The notes: a model not told the origin generated them from the letters alone. A DNA stretch of 59,791 nt from an uncultured Pelagibacteraceae bacterium (GCA_902627935.1 CACOLA010000005.1:1-59791), one strand, 5' to 3'; positions 16,871 through 25,660 are shown, counted from the first letter of the stretch. Made by a program: numbers and translations.

Positions 16871-17293
16871 ATGCATGAAAATTTTTTTCACACTTTAAAA
16901 GTTTATTATGAAGATACTGATGCTGGAGGTGTGGTATATTATGCTAATTATTTAAAGTTTTTAGAAAGAGCAAGAACTGAAGCTCTTCGTTCAATTGGGT
17001 ACAGTAACCAAAAAGTTAAAAAAGATTTCGGTTTATTAATCATAGTTAAGGCTTGCAATATTGAATATAAAAAACCAGCTAGTTTAGAGGATGAGTTAAC
17101 TATTAGATCTTTTGTCAAATCAATTACTAAAACTTCATTTTTTATGAATCAAATAGTAACGAATGGCGATGACACGATAGTTGAAGCACAAGTCCATTTA
17201 GTTTTTGTTAATGATTTAGGTAAACCAGTAAAAATACCTGATCAAATTTACTCAAAATTTAAACCTTATTTTTGTGATACCATTAAAACTTAG
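16871..17293 (+). CDS. ybgC: YbgC-type acyl-CoA thioesterase (4HBT hotdog fold)
   Basis: The 140-residue protein carries the hotdog-fold 4-hydroxybenzoyl-CoA thioesterase signature: YYEDTDAGGVVYYANYLKF (residues 11-29) with the catalytic aspartate D18, then FLERARTEALRSIG. The length is normal for YbgC, a Tol-Pal-associated thioesterase that hydrolyses short or long acyl-CoA/ACP. No tol or pal gene is nearby here. It converges with the udgB gene and overlaps its end by 11 bases. A perfect -10 almost touches the ATG, suggesting a leaderless mRNA. Confidence 0.9.
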   Translation: MHENFFHTLKVYYEDTDAGGVVYYANYLKFLERARTEALRSIGYSNQKVKKDFGLLIIVKACNIEYKKPASLEDELTIRSFVKSITKTSFFMNQIVTNGDDTIVEAQVHLVFVNDLGKPVKIPDQIYSKFKPYFCDTIKT

Positions 17294-17963
17294 CAAGTTT
17301 TTTTGCTTTTTTAAACAAATCTACCATCATTTTATTTGATATAAGTTTTGTATTAACATTTCTCGGGCTTGGGTGATAACTAGATAAAAGAATAATACCA
17401 TTTGGTAATAATTGATATTTACCATGTTTAAAAATAAATTTTTTTTTAATATCAAATTTTTGTTTATATAATTTTACACAATTATCAAAAGCAACTTTAC
17501 CTAAGGTAACAATTACCTTTAGCTGTTTTAAATATAATATTTCTTCATCAAAAAAATTAGAACAGTTTGAAATCTCATCACTTAATGGTTTGTCTTCAGG
17601 TGGTACACATTTAAGTATGTTAGTAATATAGGTAGATTTTAATTTTAAATTATCATTTAAATTTTTTGAATAAGGATAATTTGATATACCGACTTCATGT
17701 AAGCATTTAAACAAAAAGTCTCCTGATTTATCCCCTGTGAAAGCTCTACCAGTTCTTGTGCCACCATGAGCTGCGGGTGCAAGTCCGATTATGGCTAATT
17801 TTGAATTTAAATTACCAAAACCAGGAACAGGTTTACCCCAGTAGATCTCATTCATATTTTGTTTTCTTTTTTGAGTGCTTATTTTGTGAACAAATTTAAC
17901 TAGTCTTGGACATTTTTTACAATTAACTATTGTTTTGTTTAAATTATCTAATCTAATATCCAT
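17283..17963 (-). CDS. Family 5 (UdgB-type) uracil-DNA glycosylase
   Basis: The 226-residue protein has motif A GLAPAAHGG (60-68) followed by TRTGRAFTGD, and motif B SYHPSPRNVNT near residues 196-206, the pattern of family-5 UDGs, which lack the usual catalytic Asp/Asn of other UDGs in motif A. Candidate [4Fe-4S] ligands are C15, C18, C119 and C134. Predicted role: removal of uracil and other deaminated bases from DNA. Its start codon is separated by only 2 bases from the divergent phosphatase gene. Confidence 0.88.
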   Translation of the reverse strand: MDIRLDNLNKTIVNCKKCPRLVKFVHKISTQKRKQNMNEIYWGKPVPGFGNLNSKLAIIGLAPAAHGGTRTGRAFTGDKSGDFLFKCLHEVGISNYPYSKNLNDNLKLKSTYITNILKCVPPEDKPLSDEISNCSNFFDEEILYLKQLKVIVTLGKVAFDNCVKLYKQKFDIKKKFIFKHGKYQLLPNGIILLSSYHPSPRNVNTKLISNKMMVDLFKKAKKLAKF

Positions 17964-17965
17964 TA

Positions 17966-18523
17966 ATGAAATTTTTAAAATTTTATTTTATTATATTTAT
18001 ATCTTTAACCTCTTTAGTTAAAGCAGATTCAAATAAAAAATTATTTAATCAACTTGAGGATGGTGGAAAATTAATATTTATTAGACACGCATATGCACCT
18101 GGAAGTGGTGATCCAAATAATTTCAATCTAAACGATTGTTCTACCCAAAGAAATTTAAGTGATGATGGAAGAAAACAAGCAAAATATATTGGAAAATTTT
18201 TTAAAGAAAAAAAAATAAAAATTGATAAAGTCATATCAAGCGAGTGGTGCAGATGTAAAGAAACAGCCAAAATTGCTTTCAAAAATTTTTCTACAAATAG
18301 TTTTTTGAATTCTTTTTATAGCTATAAATTCGCAAAAAATAAGAGTAAACAAATTAATGCTTTAAATGATTATGTAAATAAATTTAAAAGTAATAAAAAT
18401 TTAGTTTTTATTACACATTATGTTTTAATTTCAGAGGTTCTAAATTATGGTCCATCATCAGGTGAAATAGTTATTTCCGATAAAAATTTTAATATTATAG
18501 GAACTATAGAAACAAATTATTGA
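17966..18523 (+). CDS. Exported histidine phosphatase superfamily protein
   Basis: The 185-residue protein has a signal peptide (hydrophobic residues 5-18, likely cleaved after VKA at residue 20). The phosphatase signature is R40-H41 in LIFIRHAYAPG, where the usual RHG is RHA, and the second catalytic histidine is H151 (ITHYVLIS). SSEWCRCKETA supplies the conserved downstream Ser/Arg region. It is probably a periplasmic phosphohydrolase of unknown substrate. It starts 2 bases from the divergent udgB start, so the promoter must lie inside udgB. Confidence 0.82.
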   Translation: MKFLKFYFIIFISLTSLVKADSNKKLFNQLEDGGKLIFIRHAYAPGSGDPNNFNLNDCSTQRNLSDDGRKQAKYIGKFFKEKKIKIDKVISSEWCRCKETAKIAFKNFSTNSFLNSFYSYKFAKNKSKQINALNDYVNKFKSNKNLVFITHYVLISEVLNYGPSSGEIVISDKNFNIIGTIETNY

Positions 18524-18528
18524 ATATT

Positions 18529-18654
18529 ATGTCTTCAAAAAAAGCGATGAAACAAGCACAAAAACAAGCTTATGCAAAACATAGAGCTAATATTACTAAT
18601 AGTCGATTTACTAATAAAAAAAGAAATTTAATTAAAAACAATAAAAAAAATTAA
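18529..18654 (+). CDS. Hypothetical 41-residue strongly basic protein
   Basis: An ATG at 18529, 5 bases after the phosphatase stop, opens a 41-residue frame: MSSKKAMKQAQKQAYAKHRA, then NITNSRFTNKKRNLIKNNKK and N. About a third of the residues are Lys or Arg, with almost no acidic residue, so it may bind nucleic acid or ribosomes. Its TAA shares the TTAA palindrome with the stop of the convergent gene at 18651. No family recognised; the AAA-rich codons mean chance cannot be excluded. Confidence 0.45.
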   Translation: MSSKKAMKQAQKQAYAKHRANITNSRFTNKKRNLIKNNKKN

Positions 18655-19070
18655 CTTTTATCTTTAAATTTTTCAATTTTTTTACAAGTAGAAATTTTAG
18701 AAATTCCTTCTTCATTATTTAAAACTGTTTTTATAAAAATTTCTTGCTTTCCTTTTTCAAATAAAATTTGCGTATAAAATTGCGGATATCCATGTTTGTG
18801 AGTTAAAATTTTTCCATTTTCTTCATAAATATTTCTCACATAGGTATTAGCTTTTTTTACACTTAAATCAGTTAACCTGTATTTTTTATATGTTTTATCT
18901 TTATAAACATAATTTCTTGTCATAATTAATTCATTAAGATTAAAAATATACTCATTTTTTAAAAACTCATCTTGTTTATCATCACATTTACTTAATACAA
19001 TTATTTCTGATTTAACAATTTGAAGTGATAAAAAAAAAAAAATTAAGATTAAAAAACTAATTCCTTTCAT
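18651..19070 (-). CDS. Hypothetical exported protein
   Basis: The frame can start at TTG 19082, but the ATG at 19070 gives a clean signal peptide (MKGISFLILIFFFLSLQIVKS) and is preferred, for 139 residues. The mature part is polar with KCDDKQDEF and a terminal KISTCKK, so two cysteines could form a disulfide in the periplasm. I recognise no family. The start overlaps the end of the small membrane protein gene at 19057-19230 by 14 bases, suggesting a two-gene operon. Confidence 0.65.
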   Translation of the reverse strand: MKGISFLILIFFFLSLQIVKSEIIVLSKCDDKQDEFLKNEYIFNLNELIMTRNYVYKDKTYKKYRLTDLSVKKANTYVRNIYEENGKILTHKHGYPQFYTQILFEKGKQEIFIKTVLNNEEGISKISTCKKIEKFKDKS

Positions 19071-19230
19071 TTTTTTCAGCAAAAAATATTCCTATAATAA
19101 GAAGAGCAGTCCATCCTAAACCCAATAGACCTTTGAAAACACTCGTATCTGCACTCCAAATATCAAGAACCAAAGCTCCAAAAATAAGGCCAACTATATA
19201 AATTATTATTACTATTGAAGTTTTACTCAT
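19057..19230 (-). CDS. Hypothetical 57-residue two-helix membrane protein
   Basis: The reverse strand encodes MSKTSIVIIIYIVGLIFGAL, then VLDIWSADTSVFKGLLGLGW and TALLIIGIFFAEKNERN. Two hydrophobic helices are joined by a loop with WSAD. It starts with ATG at 19230 and overlaps the next gene by 14 bases. The helix-loop-helix layout and charged tail look like a genuine small inner-membrane protein; no function can be assigned. Confidence 0.6.
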   Translation of the reverse strand: MSKTSIVIIIYIVGLIFGALVLDIWSADTSVFKGLLGLGWTALLIIGIFFAEKNERN

Positions 19231-19337
19231 AATTTTTTTTTGGATAAAGAAATACCATTTTCAATTTTATATGTATAGGATTCTTCTTAAATTTTTATAT
19301 AATAAAGGAATACTAATATTTTTAATAACAATTGTCG

Positions 19338-19366
19338 TTGGACAAATAGTTTCAATCATATATAAA
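19338..19366 (+). promoter_or_regulatory. Sigma70-like promoter for tRNA-Leu (and probably tig)
   Basis: TTGGAC at 19338-19343 and TATAAA at 19361-19366 are separated by exactly 17 bases. The predicted start is about 8 bases before the mature 5' end of tRNA-Leu (19381). Because only 10 bases separate the tRNA from tig, the same promoter probably drives tig. Confidence 0.7.
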
Positions 19367-19380
19367 ACCTCTAAATTTGT

Positions 19381-19465
19381 GGGGCGATGGCGGAATTGGT
19401 AGACGCGTTGGTCTTAGGAACCAATATGGCAACATGTGAAGGTTCGAGTCCTTTTCGCCCTACCA
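19381..19465 (+). tRNA. tRNA-Leu (anticodon UAG)
   Basis: The 85-base cloverleaf has acceptor arms GGGGCGA (19381-19387) and TCGCCCT with discriminator A and encoded CCA (19463-19465), an anticodon stem TTGGT/ACCAA with loop CTTAGGA giving anticodon TAG, a short variable arm of class II type, and the T arm GAAGG-TTCGAGT-CCTTT. UAG reads CUN leucine codons. It lies just upstream of the trigger factor gene. Confidence 0.97.
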
Positions 19466-19475
19466 CTTTAAATAT

Positions 19476-20909
19476 ATGAAAGTAACTATAGAAAATAAAA
19501 AAGGTCTTAATAAAGATGTCAAAGTTTTCATAGATAAGAAAACTATGTCAACTTACATGGATGAAAAATATGAAGAAATTAAAAATACAGTAAATTTAAA
19601 GGGCTTTAGACCAGGAAAAGTTCCAAGAGAAATTTTAAAGAGACAATTTGGTAAAGCAGTTTTTAATGAGGTTTTAGATAAAGTTTTGAAAGATACTTCA
19701 ACTAAAGCACTTGAAGAAAATAAGATTAAACCTGCCGGTCAACCAAAATTAGATCTAAAAACATATGGAGAAGATAAAGAATTAGAATATGTTTTATCAG
19801 TAACTGAGTTGCCTAAAATTGATACAAAAGGAATTGCTAACATAAAAGTAGATCAATATTCAGTTAAAATTGATTCATCTGAAGCTGACAAAAGAATAAA
19901 AGATATTGCAAAAAATCAACCAAACTTTAAAGAAGCTCCACCTGAAACCAAAGCAAGTGAAGGAGATCTTGTGGTGTTAGATTATAGTGCAACAGTAGAT
20001 GACAAACCTTTCAAAGGAAATGAGGGAAAAAATACTCAACTAACACTTGGAAAAGATTTATTTCTTAAAGGTTTTGATAAGCAATTAATTGGATTAAAAA
20101 AAGATGACACTAAAACTGTAGATGCAGTATTACCTGAAAATTTTCCTGAAAAAGAATTTGCTAATAAAAAAGCAAAATTTAAATGCAATATTATAGCAGT
20201 GAAGAAAGCCGAAGAAGTGAAAATTAATGACGAATTTGCAAAAAATTTGGGCGCAAAAGATTTACAAGATTTAAAAAAATTAATTTCAAAACAGATAAAT
20301 GATGAATATAAAAATTCGCTAGATAGATTATCTAAGAGTCAAATTTTAAAAGAATTAGAAAAATTTACAGTTGATGAAATACCTGAAAATTTAATTGATG
20401 AGGAAGTTAAGATTTTATCACAAGGCATGAATGAGGAGGACGCTAAGAAAAGTAAAAAAAATTTTGAAGAAGTTGCAAAAAAAAGAATTAAAACCGGCTT
20501 AATTTTAAATGAGTTTGGTGAGCAAAATCAAATTAAGGTAAATGAACAAGAGCTTCAGGCTGAAATTCAAAAACAATTAAGAATGATGCCAGGCCAAGAA
20601 AAAATGGTTATGGATTTTTATCAAAAAAATCCATCTGCAGTAGCAAGTCTTAGAGGCACTGTCTATGAAGAAAAAATAATTAATTTGATTAAAGAAAAAG
20701 CCATTGTAAATAAAAAAGAAATCTCGAAAGATGAGGCTGAAAAAATTTTAAAACAATCTCAAAAACAACAACTCGATCAAGAACTTAAAGATCAAAGAAA
20801 ACCTGAAAAAAAAGTTGAGAAAAAAAAATCTACTGAGAACAAAACTAAGACAAAATCATCAAAATCCAAATCTCTAGCTAAAAAAACAAAAAAAGTTAGC
20901 AAAAAGTAA
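19476..20909 (+). CDS. tig: Trigger factor (ribosome-associated chaperone, PPIase)
   Basis: The 477-residue protein has the N-terminal ribosome-binding domain with the signature GFRPGKVP (residues 42-49), a central FKBP-type PPIase domain (about 160-250: GDLVVLDYSATVDD, GKDLFLKGFDKQLIG) and a helical chaperone domain. It is longer than E. coli trigger factor (432) because of a lysine-rich tail from about residue 425 onward. The ATG lies 10 bases after tRNA-Leu, so the mRNA is likely freed by tRNA 3' processing with almost no leader. It heads the classical tig-clpP-clpX-lon cluster. Confidence 0.96.
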   Translation: MKVTIENKKGLNKDVKVFIDKKTMSTYMDEKYEEIKNTVNLKGFRPGKVPREILKRQFGKAVFNEVLDKVLKDTSTKALEENKIKPAGQPKLDLKTYGEDKELEYVLSVTELPKIDTKGIANIKVDQYSVKIDSSEADKRIKDIAKNQPNFKEAPPETKASEGDLVVLDYSATVDDKPFKGNEGKNTQLTLGKDLFLKGFDKQLIGLKKDDTKTVDAVLPENFPEKEFANKKAKFKCNIIAVKKAEEVKINDEFAKNLGAKDLQDLKKLISKQINDEYKNSLDRLSKSQILKELEKFTVDEIPENLIDEEVKILSQGMNEEDAKKSKKNFEEVAKKRIKTGLILNEFGEQNQIKVNEQELQAEIQKQLRMMPGQEKMVMDFYQKNPSAVASLRGTVYEEKIINLIKEKAIVNKKEISKDEAEKILKQSQKQQLDQELKDQRKPEKKVEKKKSTENKTKTKSSKSKSLAKKTKKVSKK

Positions 20910-20942
20910 TCTCAAGTTGTATAAGTAAAACGAATCAATTTT

Positions 20943-21554
20943 ATGACAAATAAAATTTCTGAACATATGAGTAACTTAGTACCAATGGTTGTTGAGCAAT
21001 CTACTAAAGGTGAGAGAGCTTATGATATTTATTCAAGACTTTTAAAGGAAAGAATTATTTTTCTTACCGGTCAAATTAATGACAATGTATCATCCCTGAT
21101 TACCGCTCAATTATTATTTTTAGAGGCAGAGGATCCAAAAAAAGAAATTTTTTTATATATTAATAGTCCTGGAGGTTTAGTTACAGCTGGTCTCGGAATT
21201 TATGATACTATGCAATATATCAAACCAGATATTTCTACGCTTTGTATTGGACAAGCAGCTTCAATGGGTTCGTTTTTACTATCAGCTGGTACTAAAGGAA
21301 AAAGATATTCTCTACCAAATTCTAGGATAATGGTTCATCAACCATCGGCTGGCTTCCAGGGTCAAGCCACTGATATAGAAATTCATGCCAATGAAGTATT
21401 GGGATTAAAAAAAAGATTGAATGAAATATATTCTAGACATACAGGCAAAAGTGTAGAGGAGATTAAAAGTGCTCTTGAAAGAGACAACTTTATGACAGCT
21501 GATGCTGCAAAATCGTTTGGTTTAATCGATGAAGTTGTGGAGAAAAGATCTTAA
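20943..21554 (+). CDS. clpP: ATP-dependent Clp protease proteolytic subunit
   Basis: The 203-residue serine peptidase has catalytic triad residues S107 (AASMGS), H132 (MVHQP) and D181 (ERDNFM), spaced as in E. coli ClpP. It forms the tetradecameric chamber that works with ClpX encoded next. It follows tig after 33 bases. Confidence 0.97.
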   Translation: MTNKISEHMSNLVPMVVEQSTKGERAYDIYSRLLKERIIFLTGQINDNVSSLITAQLLFLEAEDPKKEIFLYINSPGGLVTAGLGIYDTMQYIKPDISTLCIGQAASMGSFLLSAGTKGKRYSLPNSRIMVHQPSAGFQGQATDIEIHANEVLGLKKRLNEIYSRHTGKSVEEIKSALERDNFMTADAAKSFGLIDEVVEKRS

Positions 21555-21606
21555 TACACCATATATTGAAAACTAATAATTTCAAACTTGCTATCAATGA
21601 GTCTCA

Positions 21607-21612
21607 TATAAT
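21607..21612 (+). promoter_or_regulatory. Possible -10 element upstream of clpX
   Basis: The 89-base clpP-clpX gap contains a perfect TATAAT 31 bases before the clpX ATG (21644). No good -35 lies at 16-18 bases upstream (AAACTT or AACTTG), so this is a weak call; it may allow clpX to be transcribed separately. Confidence 0.35.
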
Positions 21613-21643
21613 AAAGTGTAAGAATTGATTCGTTATAAAAATT

Positions 21644-22912
21644 ATGAACACTAGTAACAAAAATATTCTTTATTGCTCGTTTTGTGGAAAGAGCCAACAT
21701 GAGGTAAGAAAATTAATTGCTGGTCCAACAGTATTTATTTGTGATGAATGTGTTGAGTTATGTATGGACATCATAAAGGAGGAGAATAAAGATACTTTTG
21801 TAAAACATCAAGATGGGCTTCCTTCACCTAAAGAAATTTGCACTGTTTTAGATGATTATGTAATTGGACAAAACCACGCTAAAAAAGTTTTATCAGTAGC
21901 AGTACATAATCATTATAAAAGATTAAACTATGAAAATAAGACTAGTAAAAATGTAGAGTTAGCAAAATCTAACATTCTTTTAGTCGGTCCTACTGGATGT
22001 GGAAAAACTTTATTGGCACAAACACTAGCAAGAATTTTAGATGTTCCTTTTACAATGGCAGACGCAACAACACTTACAGAAGCAGGATATGTTGGTGAGG
22101 ACGTGGAAAATATAATTTTGAAATTACTTCAAGCTGCTGATTATAATGTTGAAAAAGCTCAAAGGGGAATTGTTTACATAGACGAAGTAGATAAAATAAG
22201 TAGAAAATCAGAAAATCCATCAATTACAAGAGATGTATCTGGTGAGGGAGTTCAGCAGGCCTTGTTAAAAATTATGGAAGGAACTATTGCGAGTGTTCCT
22301 CCTCAAGGTGGAAGAAAGCATCCACAACAAGAATTTTTACAAGTAGATACAACGAATATTTTATTTATTTGTGGTGGTGCATTTGCTGGACTAGATAAAA
22401 TAATTTCTCAAAGAGACAAGGGTACTTCAATTGGTTTTGGTGCTGATGTAAAAAATATTCAGGATAAAAAAACAGGAGAGTGGATGAAAAATTTAGAACC
22501 TGAAGATTTACTTAAATATGGTTTAATACCAGAATTTATAGGTAGATTGCCCATGATAGCTACACTAGAAGATTTAGATGAAAAATCATTAATTAAAATT
22601 TTACAAGAGCCTAAAAATTCTTTAATAAAACAATATCAAGAACTGTTTAAATTAGATGGAGCTAAATTAACTTTTAAAGAAAATGCTCTTAAAGAAATAG
22701 CACAAAAAGCTATAAGCAAAAAAACTGGGGCAAGAGGTTTGAGATCAATCTTGGAAAATATACTGCTTAAAACAATGTATGATTTACCAAGTCAAGATAA
22801 TATTGATGAAGTAATAGTTGACGCATCTGCTGCTAAAGGCCAAACTCAACCAATAATAGTTCACTCAAAAAATGAGGATAAATCCAAAAAAAACAAAACG
22901 TCAGCGGCTTAA
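21644..22912 (+). CDS. clpX: ATP-dependent Clp protease ATP-binding subunit ClpX
   Basis: The 422-residue AAA+ unfoldase has the N-terminal C4 zinc domain (C11, C14, C33, C36), Walker A GPTGCGKT (115-122), Walker B with IDEVDK (179-184), and the conserved [20 protein letters not shown] region split by the pore loop area. It feeds substrates to ClpP. A short charged C-terminal tail ([14 protein letters not shown]) ends the protein. Confidence 0.97.
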   Translation: MNTSNKNILYCSFCGKSQHEVRKLIAGPTVFICDECVELCMDIIKEENKDTFVKHQDGLPSPKEICTVLDDYVIGQNHAKKVLSVAVHNHYKRLNYENKTSKNVELAKSNILLVGPTGCGKTLLAQTLARILDVPFTMADATTLTEAGYVGEDVENIILKLLQAADYNVEKAQRGIVYIDEVDKISRKSENPSITRDVSGEGVQQALLKIMEGTIASVPPQGGRKHPQQEFLQVDTTNILFICGGAFAGLDKIISQRDKGTSIGFGADVKNIQDKKTGEWMKNLEPEDLLKYGLIPEFIGRLPMIATLEDLDEKSLIKILQEPKNSLIKQYQELFKLDGAKLTFKENALKEIAQKAISKKTGARGLRSILENILLKTMYDLPSQDNIDEVIVDASAAKGQTQPIIVHSKNEDKSKKNKTSAA

Positions 22913-22973
22913 TATCTTTAATAACTGATAAATATCTATTGCAATATTAAATATAATATCCATATTTAAGCTC

Positions 22974-25352
22974 ATGGATGTTAAAATTACATTACCAGTT
23001 TTACCATTAAGAGACATAGTTGTCTTTCCAAATATGGTCATACCTTTATTTGTTGGTAGAGATAAATCTATTTCAGCATTAAACGAGGTTATGAAGAAGG
23101 ATAAAAAGATTATTCTAGTTACACAAAAAAATTCAGAAATAGATGATCCTAAAAAAACTGATATTTTTATGTTTGGATGTGAAGGAAGTATTTTGCAATT
23201 ATTAAAGTTACCAGACGGAACTGTGAAAGTTTTAGTTGAAGGTATTAGAAGAGTAAAAATCTTAGATGTGATTGAGAATGAAAAATTTATTACATGTGAT
23301 TATTCTGCTTATAATGATGTATTTGATAAAAACGAAGATCTATTTCCTTTGGCAGTGACAGCTATAAGAAGATTAGAAAAATTAACTTCTATTAATAAGA
23401 AAATATCCAATGAAACTATCAATACTATTAAACAACTTAAAGACCCATCACAAATAGCAGATAATATAGCTTCACACATAAATGCTACAATCTCAGAAAA
23501 ACAACAAATATTTGAAACTGCAGATTTGAAGAAAAGATTAAATTTAATTATCAAAATTATGGAAAATGAAGCAAGTATTATTGGTGTTGAAAAGAGAATA
23601 AGAGGTAGAGTGAAAACTCAAATGGAGAAAACCCAAAGAGAATATTATTTGAATGAACAACTCAAAGCTATTCAAAAAGAGCTAGGTGAGATCGAAGATG
23701 GAAAAGATGAAAACACAAGCTTAAATAAATCAATCCTAAAAGCTAAAATGCCAAAAGATGTTGAGAAAAAATGTCTTCAAGAGTTAAAGAAATTAAAAAA
23801 TATGAGTCCAATGTCAGCTGAGGCAACAGTAGTAAGAAATTACTTAGATTGGATGACAGAATTACCTTGGCATAAAAAGAGTGAAGTTGATATTGATTTA
23901 GCAAAGGCTTTAGATGTATTAGATAAAGATCATTTCGGGCTAGAAAAAGTTAAAGAGAGAATAATTGAATTCTTAGCAGTGCAAAAAAGAATGGAGAAAA
24001 TTAAAGGCCCAATTCTTTGTTTAGTCGGTCCACCCGGGGTTGGAAAAACCTCTCTTGGTAAATCGATTGCAAAAGCTACTAATAGAGAATTTGTAAGAAT
24101 GTCAGTTGGAGGAATGAGAGATGAGGCTGAAATCAGAGGACATAGAAGAACGTATATCGGATCCTTGCCAGGAAAAATTATCCAAATGATGAAAAAAGCT
24201 GGAACAAAAAATCCATTAATTTTACTTGATGAAATTGATAAAATTGGAAATGACTACCGTGGAGATCCTTCTTCGGCTCTTTTAGAAGCACTAGACCCAG
24301 AACAAAACACCACATTTAATGACCATTATTTAGAAGTTGATTATGATTTGTCAGATGTAATGTTTGTAACTACAGCAAATACTTTAAATATACTTCCACC
24401 ATTATTAGATAGAATGGAAGTTATAAGATTAGCAGGATATACGGAGGATGAAAAAATTAGTATCGCAAATAAATTTTTATTACCTAAGCAAGTAAAAGAT
24501 AATGGAGTAAAAGAAAAAGAAATGAATTTAGATACAAATATTATAAAAGAAATAATTAGAAGTTACACAAAGGAGTCTGGTGTACGAAATTTAGAGAGAG
24601 AAATTTCTAAATTAGCAAGAAAAGTTGTTAAGAAAGTAGTTGCTGGTGAAGAGAAAGAAGTCGAGATTAACAAAAAAAATCTAGCTAATTTTCTGGGAGT
24701 GGCTAAATATAAATTTGGTGAACTTGAAACAGATAACAAAGTTGGAATTGTTACAGGTTTAGCTTGGACAGAATATGGAGGAGAAATTCTCAAAATAGAA
24801 ACAGTCACTATGCCTGGAAAAGGTAGGATGCAAATTACTGGTAAATTAGGCGATGTAATGCAAGAATCAGTAAAGGCAGCAAAGTCTTTTGTTAGATCAA
24901 AGTGTTTAGAATATGGAATCATCCCTCCTCTATTTGAAAAAAAAGATTTTCATATTCATGTTCCAGAAGGAGCAACTCCAAAAGATGGGCCGTCTGCAGG
25001 TATCGGAATGGTAACATCAATTGTTTCCTCATTAACAAATATACCTGTAAGAAGAGATGTTGCAATGACAGGTGAAGTGACAATTACTGGTCAGGTTTTA
25101 CCAATAGGAGGTTTAAAAGAAAAATTACTTGCAGCTCACAGAGCGGGAATTAAACAAGTTATAATCCCTAAAGAAAATGAAAAAGATTTGGTAGATATGC
25201 CTAAAAAAATTTTAGATGAAATAAATATTACGCCAGTTGAATACGCTGATCAAGTACTTAAGATTGCTTTAACCAAAGAATTAAAAAGCACAGAGTGGGT
25301 TGAAGTAGATTTAAGTAAAAAAGATGATAAATCTCAGGCAAGCATTCAATAA
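22974..25352 (+). CDS. lon: ATP-dependent protease La (Lon)
   Basis: The 792-residue protein has the Lon N-terminal substrate-recognition domain (LPVLPLRDIVVFPNMVIPLF), AAA+ Walker A GPPGVGKT (352-359) and a C-terminal Ser-Lys protease domain with catalytic S674 (KDGPSAG) and K717 (GLKEKLLAAHRAG). It degrades damaged and regulatory proteins in the cytoplasm. It follows clpX after 61 bases and closes the quality-control cluster. Confidence 0.97.
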   Translation: MDVKITLPVLPLRDIVVFPNMVIPLFVGRDKSISALNEVMKKDKKIILVTQKNSEIDDPKKTDIFMFGCEGSILQLLKLPDGTVKVLVEGIRRVKILDVIENEKFITCDYSAYNDVFDKNEDLFPLAVTAIRRLEKLTSINKKISNETINTIKQLKDPSQIADNIASHINATISEKQQIFETADLKKRLNLIIKIMENEASIIGVEKRIRGRVKTQMEKTQREYYLNEQLKAIQKELGEIEDGKDENTSLNKSILKAKMPKDVEKKCLQELKKLKNMSPMSAEATVVRNYLDWMTELPWHKKSEVDIDLAKALDVLDKDHFGLEKVKERIIEFLAVQKRMEKIKGPILCLVGPPGVGKTSLGKSIAKATNREFVRMSVGGMRDEAEIRGHRRTYIGSLPGKIIQMMKKAGTKNPLILLDEIDKIGNDYRGDPSSALLEALDPEQNTTFNDHYLEVDYDLSDVMFVTTANTLNILPPLLDRMEVIRLAGYTEDEKISIANKFLLPKQVKDNGVKEKEMNLDTNIIKEIIRSYTKESGVRNLEREISKLARKVVKKVVAGEEKEVEINKKNLANFLGVAKYKFGELETDNKVGIVTGLAWTEYGGEILKIETVTMPGKGRMQITGKLGDVMQESVKAAKSFVRSKCLEYGIIPPLFEKKDFHIHVPEGATPKDGPSAGIGMVTSIVSSLTNIPVRRDVAMTGEVTITGQVLPIGGLKEKLLAAHRAGIKQVIIPKENEKDLVDMPKKILDEINITPVEYADQVLKIALTKELKSTEWVEVDLSKKDDKSQASIQ

Positions 25353-25369
25353 AACATCTTGAAAAAATT

Positions 25370-25489
25370 ATGGAAATATTCTTAATTTTAACTTCAATAC
25401 TTTTTGTTATTTACTATTTTCTTAGACCAAAATCTAAAGAGGAAGAGGAAAATTTTAACTCCAAAAATAATTGGAGGGGTGGTTTTTAA
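25370..25489 (+). CDS. Hypothetical 39-residue single-helix membrane protein
   Basis: An ATG at 25370, 17 bases after the lon stop, opens MEIFLILTSILFVIYYFLRP followed by KSKEEEENFNSKNNWRGGF. The layout is one N-terminal membrane helix, a positive stop-transfer (RPKSK), an acidic run and an aromatic/glycine end. It sits where many alphaproteobacteria carry hupB after lon. No family recognised, but the topology and codon pattern support a real gene. Confidence 0.5.
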   Translation: MEIFLILTSILFVIYYFLRPKSKEEEENFNSKNNWRGGF

Positions 25490-25524
25490 ATTTTTTTTCT
25501 GCAATTTATAACGACTATTAAATC

Positions 25525-25552
25525 TTGACCTTATTAGACTAAAAGATATAAA
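25525..25552 (+). promoter_or_regulatory. Sigma70-like promoter for tRNA-Val/tRNA-Asp
   Basis: TTGACC (25525-25530) and TATAAA (25547-25552) are 16 bases apart. The predicted start is about 10 bases before tRNA-Val (25569). Both tRNAs lie 16 bases apart on the same strand and are presumably co-transcribed. Confidence 0.7.
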
Positions 25553-25568
25553 TCACTATTTTGGTTAT

Positions 25569-25644
25569 GGGCGGTTAGCTCAGTTGGTAGAGCATCTCGT
25601 TTACACCGAGGGGGTCAAAGGTTCGAGTCCTTTACTGCCCACCA
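25569..25644 (+). tRNA. tRNA-Val (anticodon UAC)
   Basis: The 76-base cloverleaf has acceptor arms GGGCGGT and ACTGCCC (one G-U pair) with encoded ACCA end, anticodon loop with TAC, and T arm with GGTTCGAGTCC. It reads GUN valine codons. Confidence 0.97.
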
Positions 25645-25660
25645 AAAAATGATTAATAGT

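Noticed and set aside
19271..19402. 43-residue hydrophobic ORF upstream of and into tRNA-Leu
   Set aside because: It runs across the tRNA promoter and ends inside the tRNA gene, so it is probably chance in AT-rich DNA.
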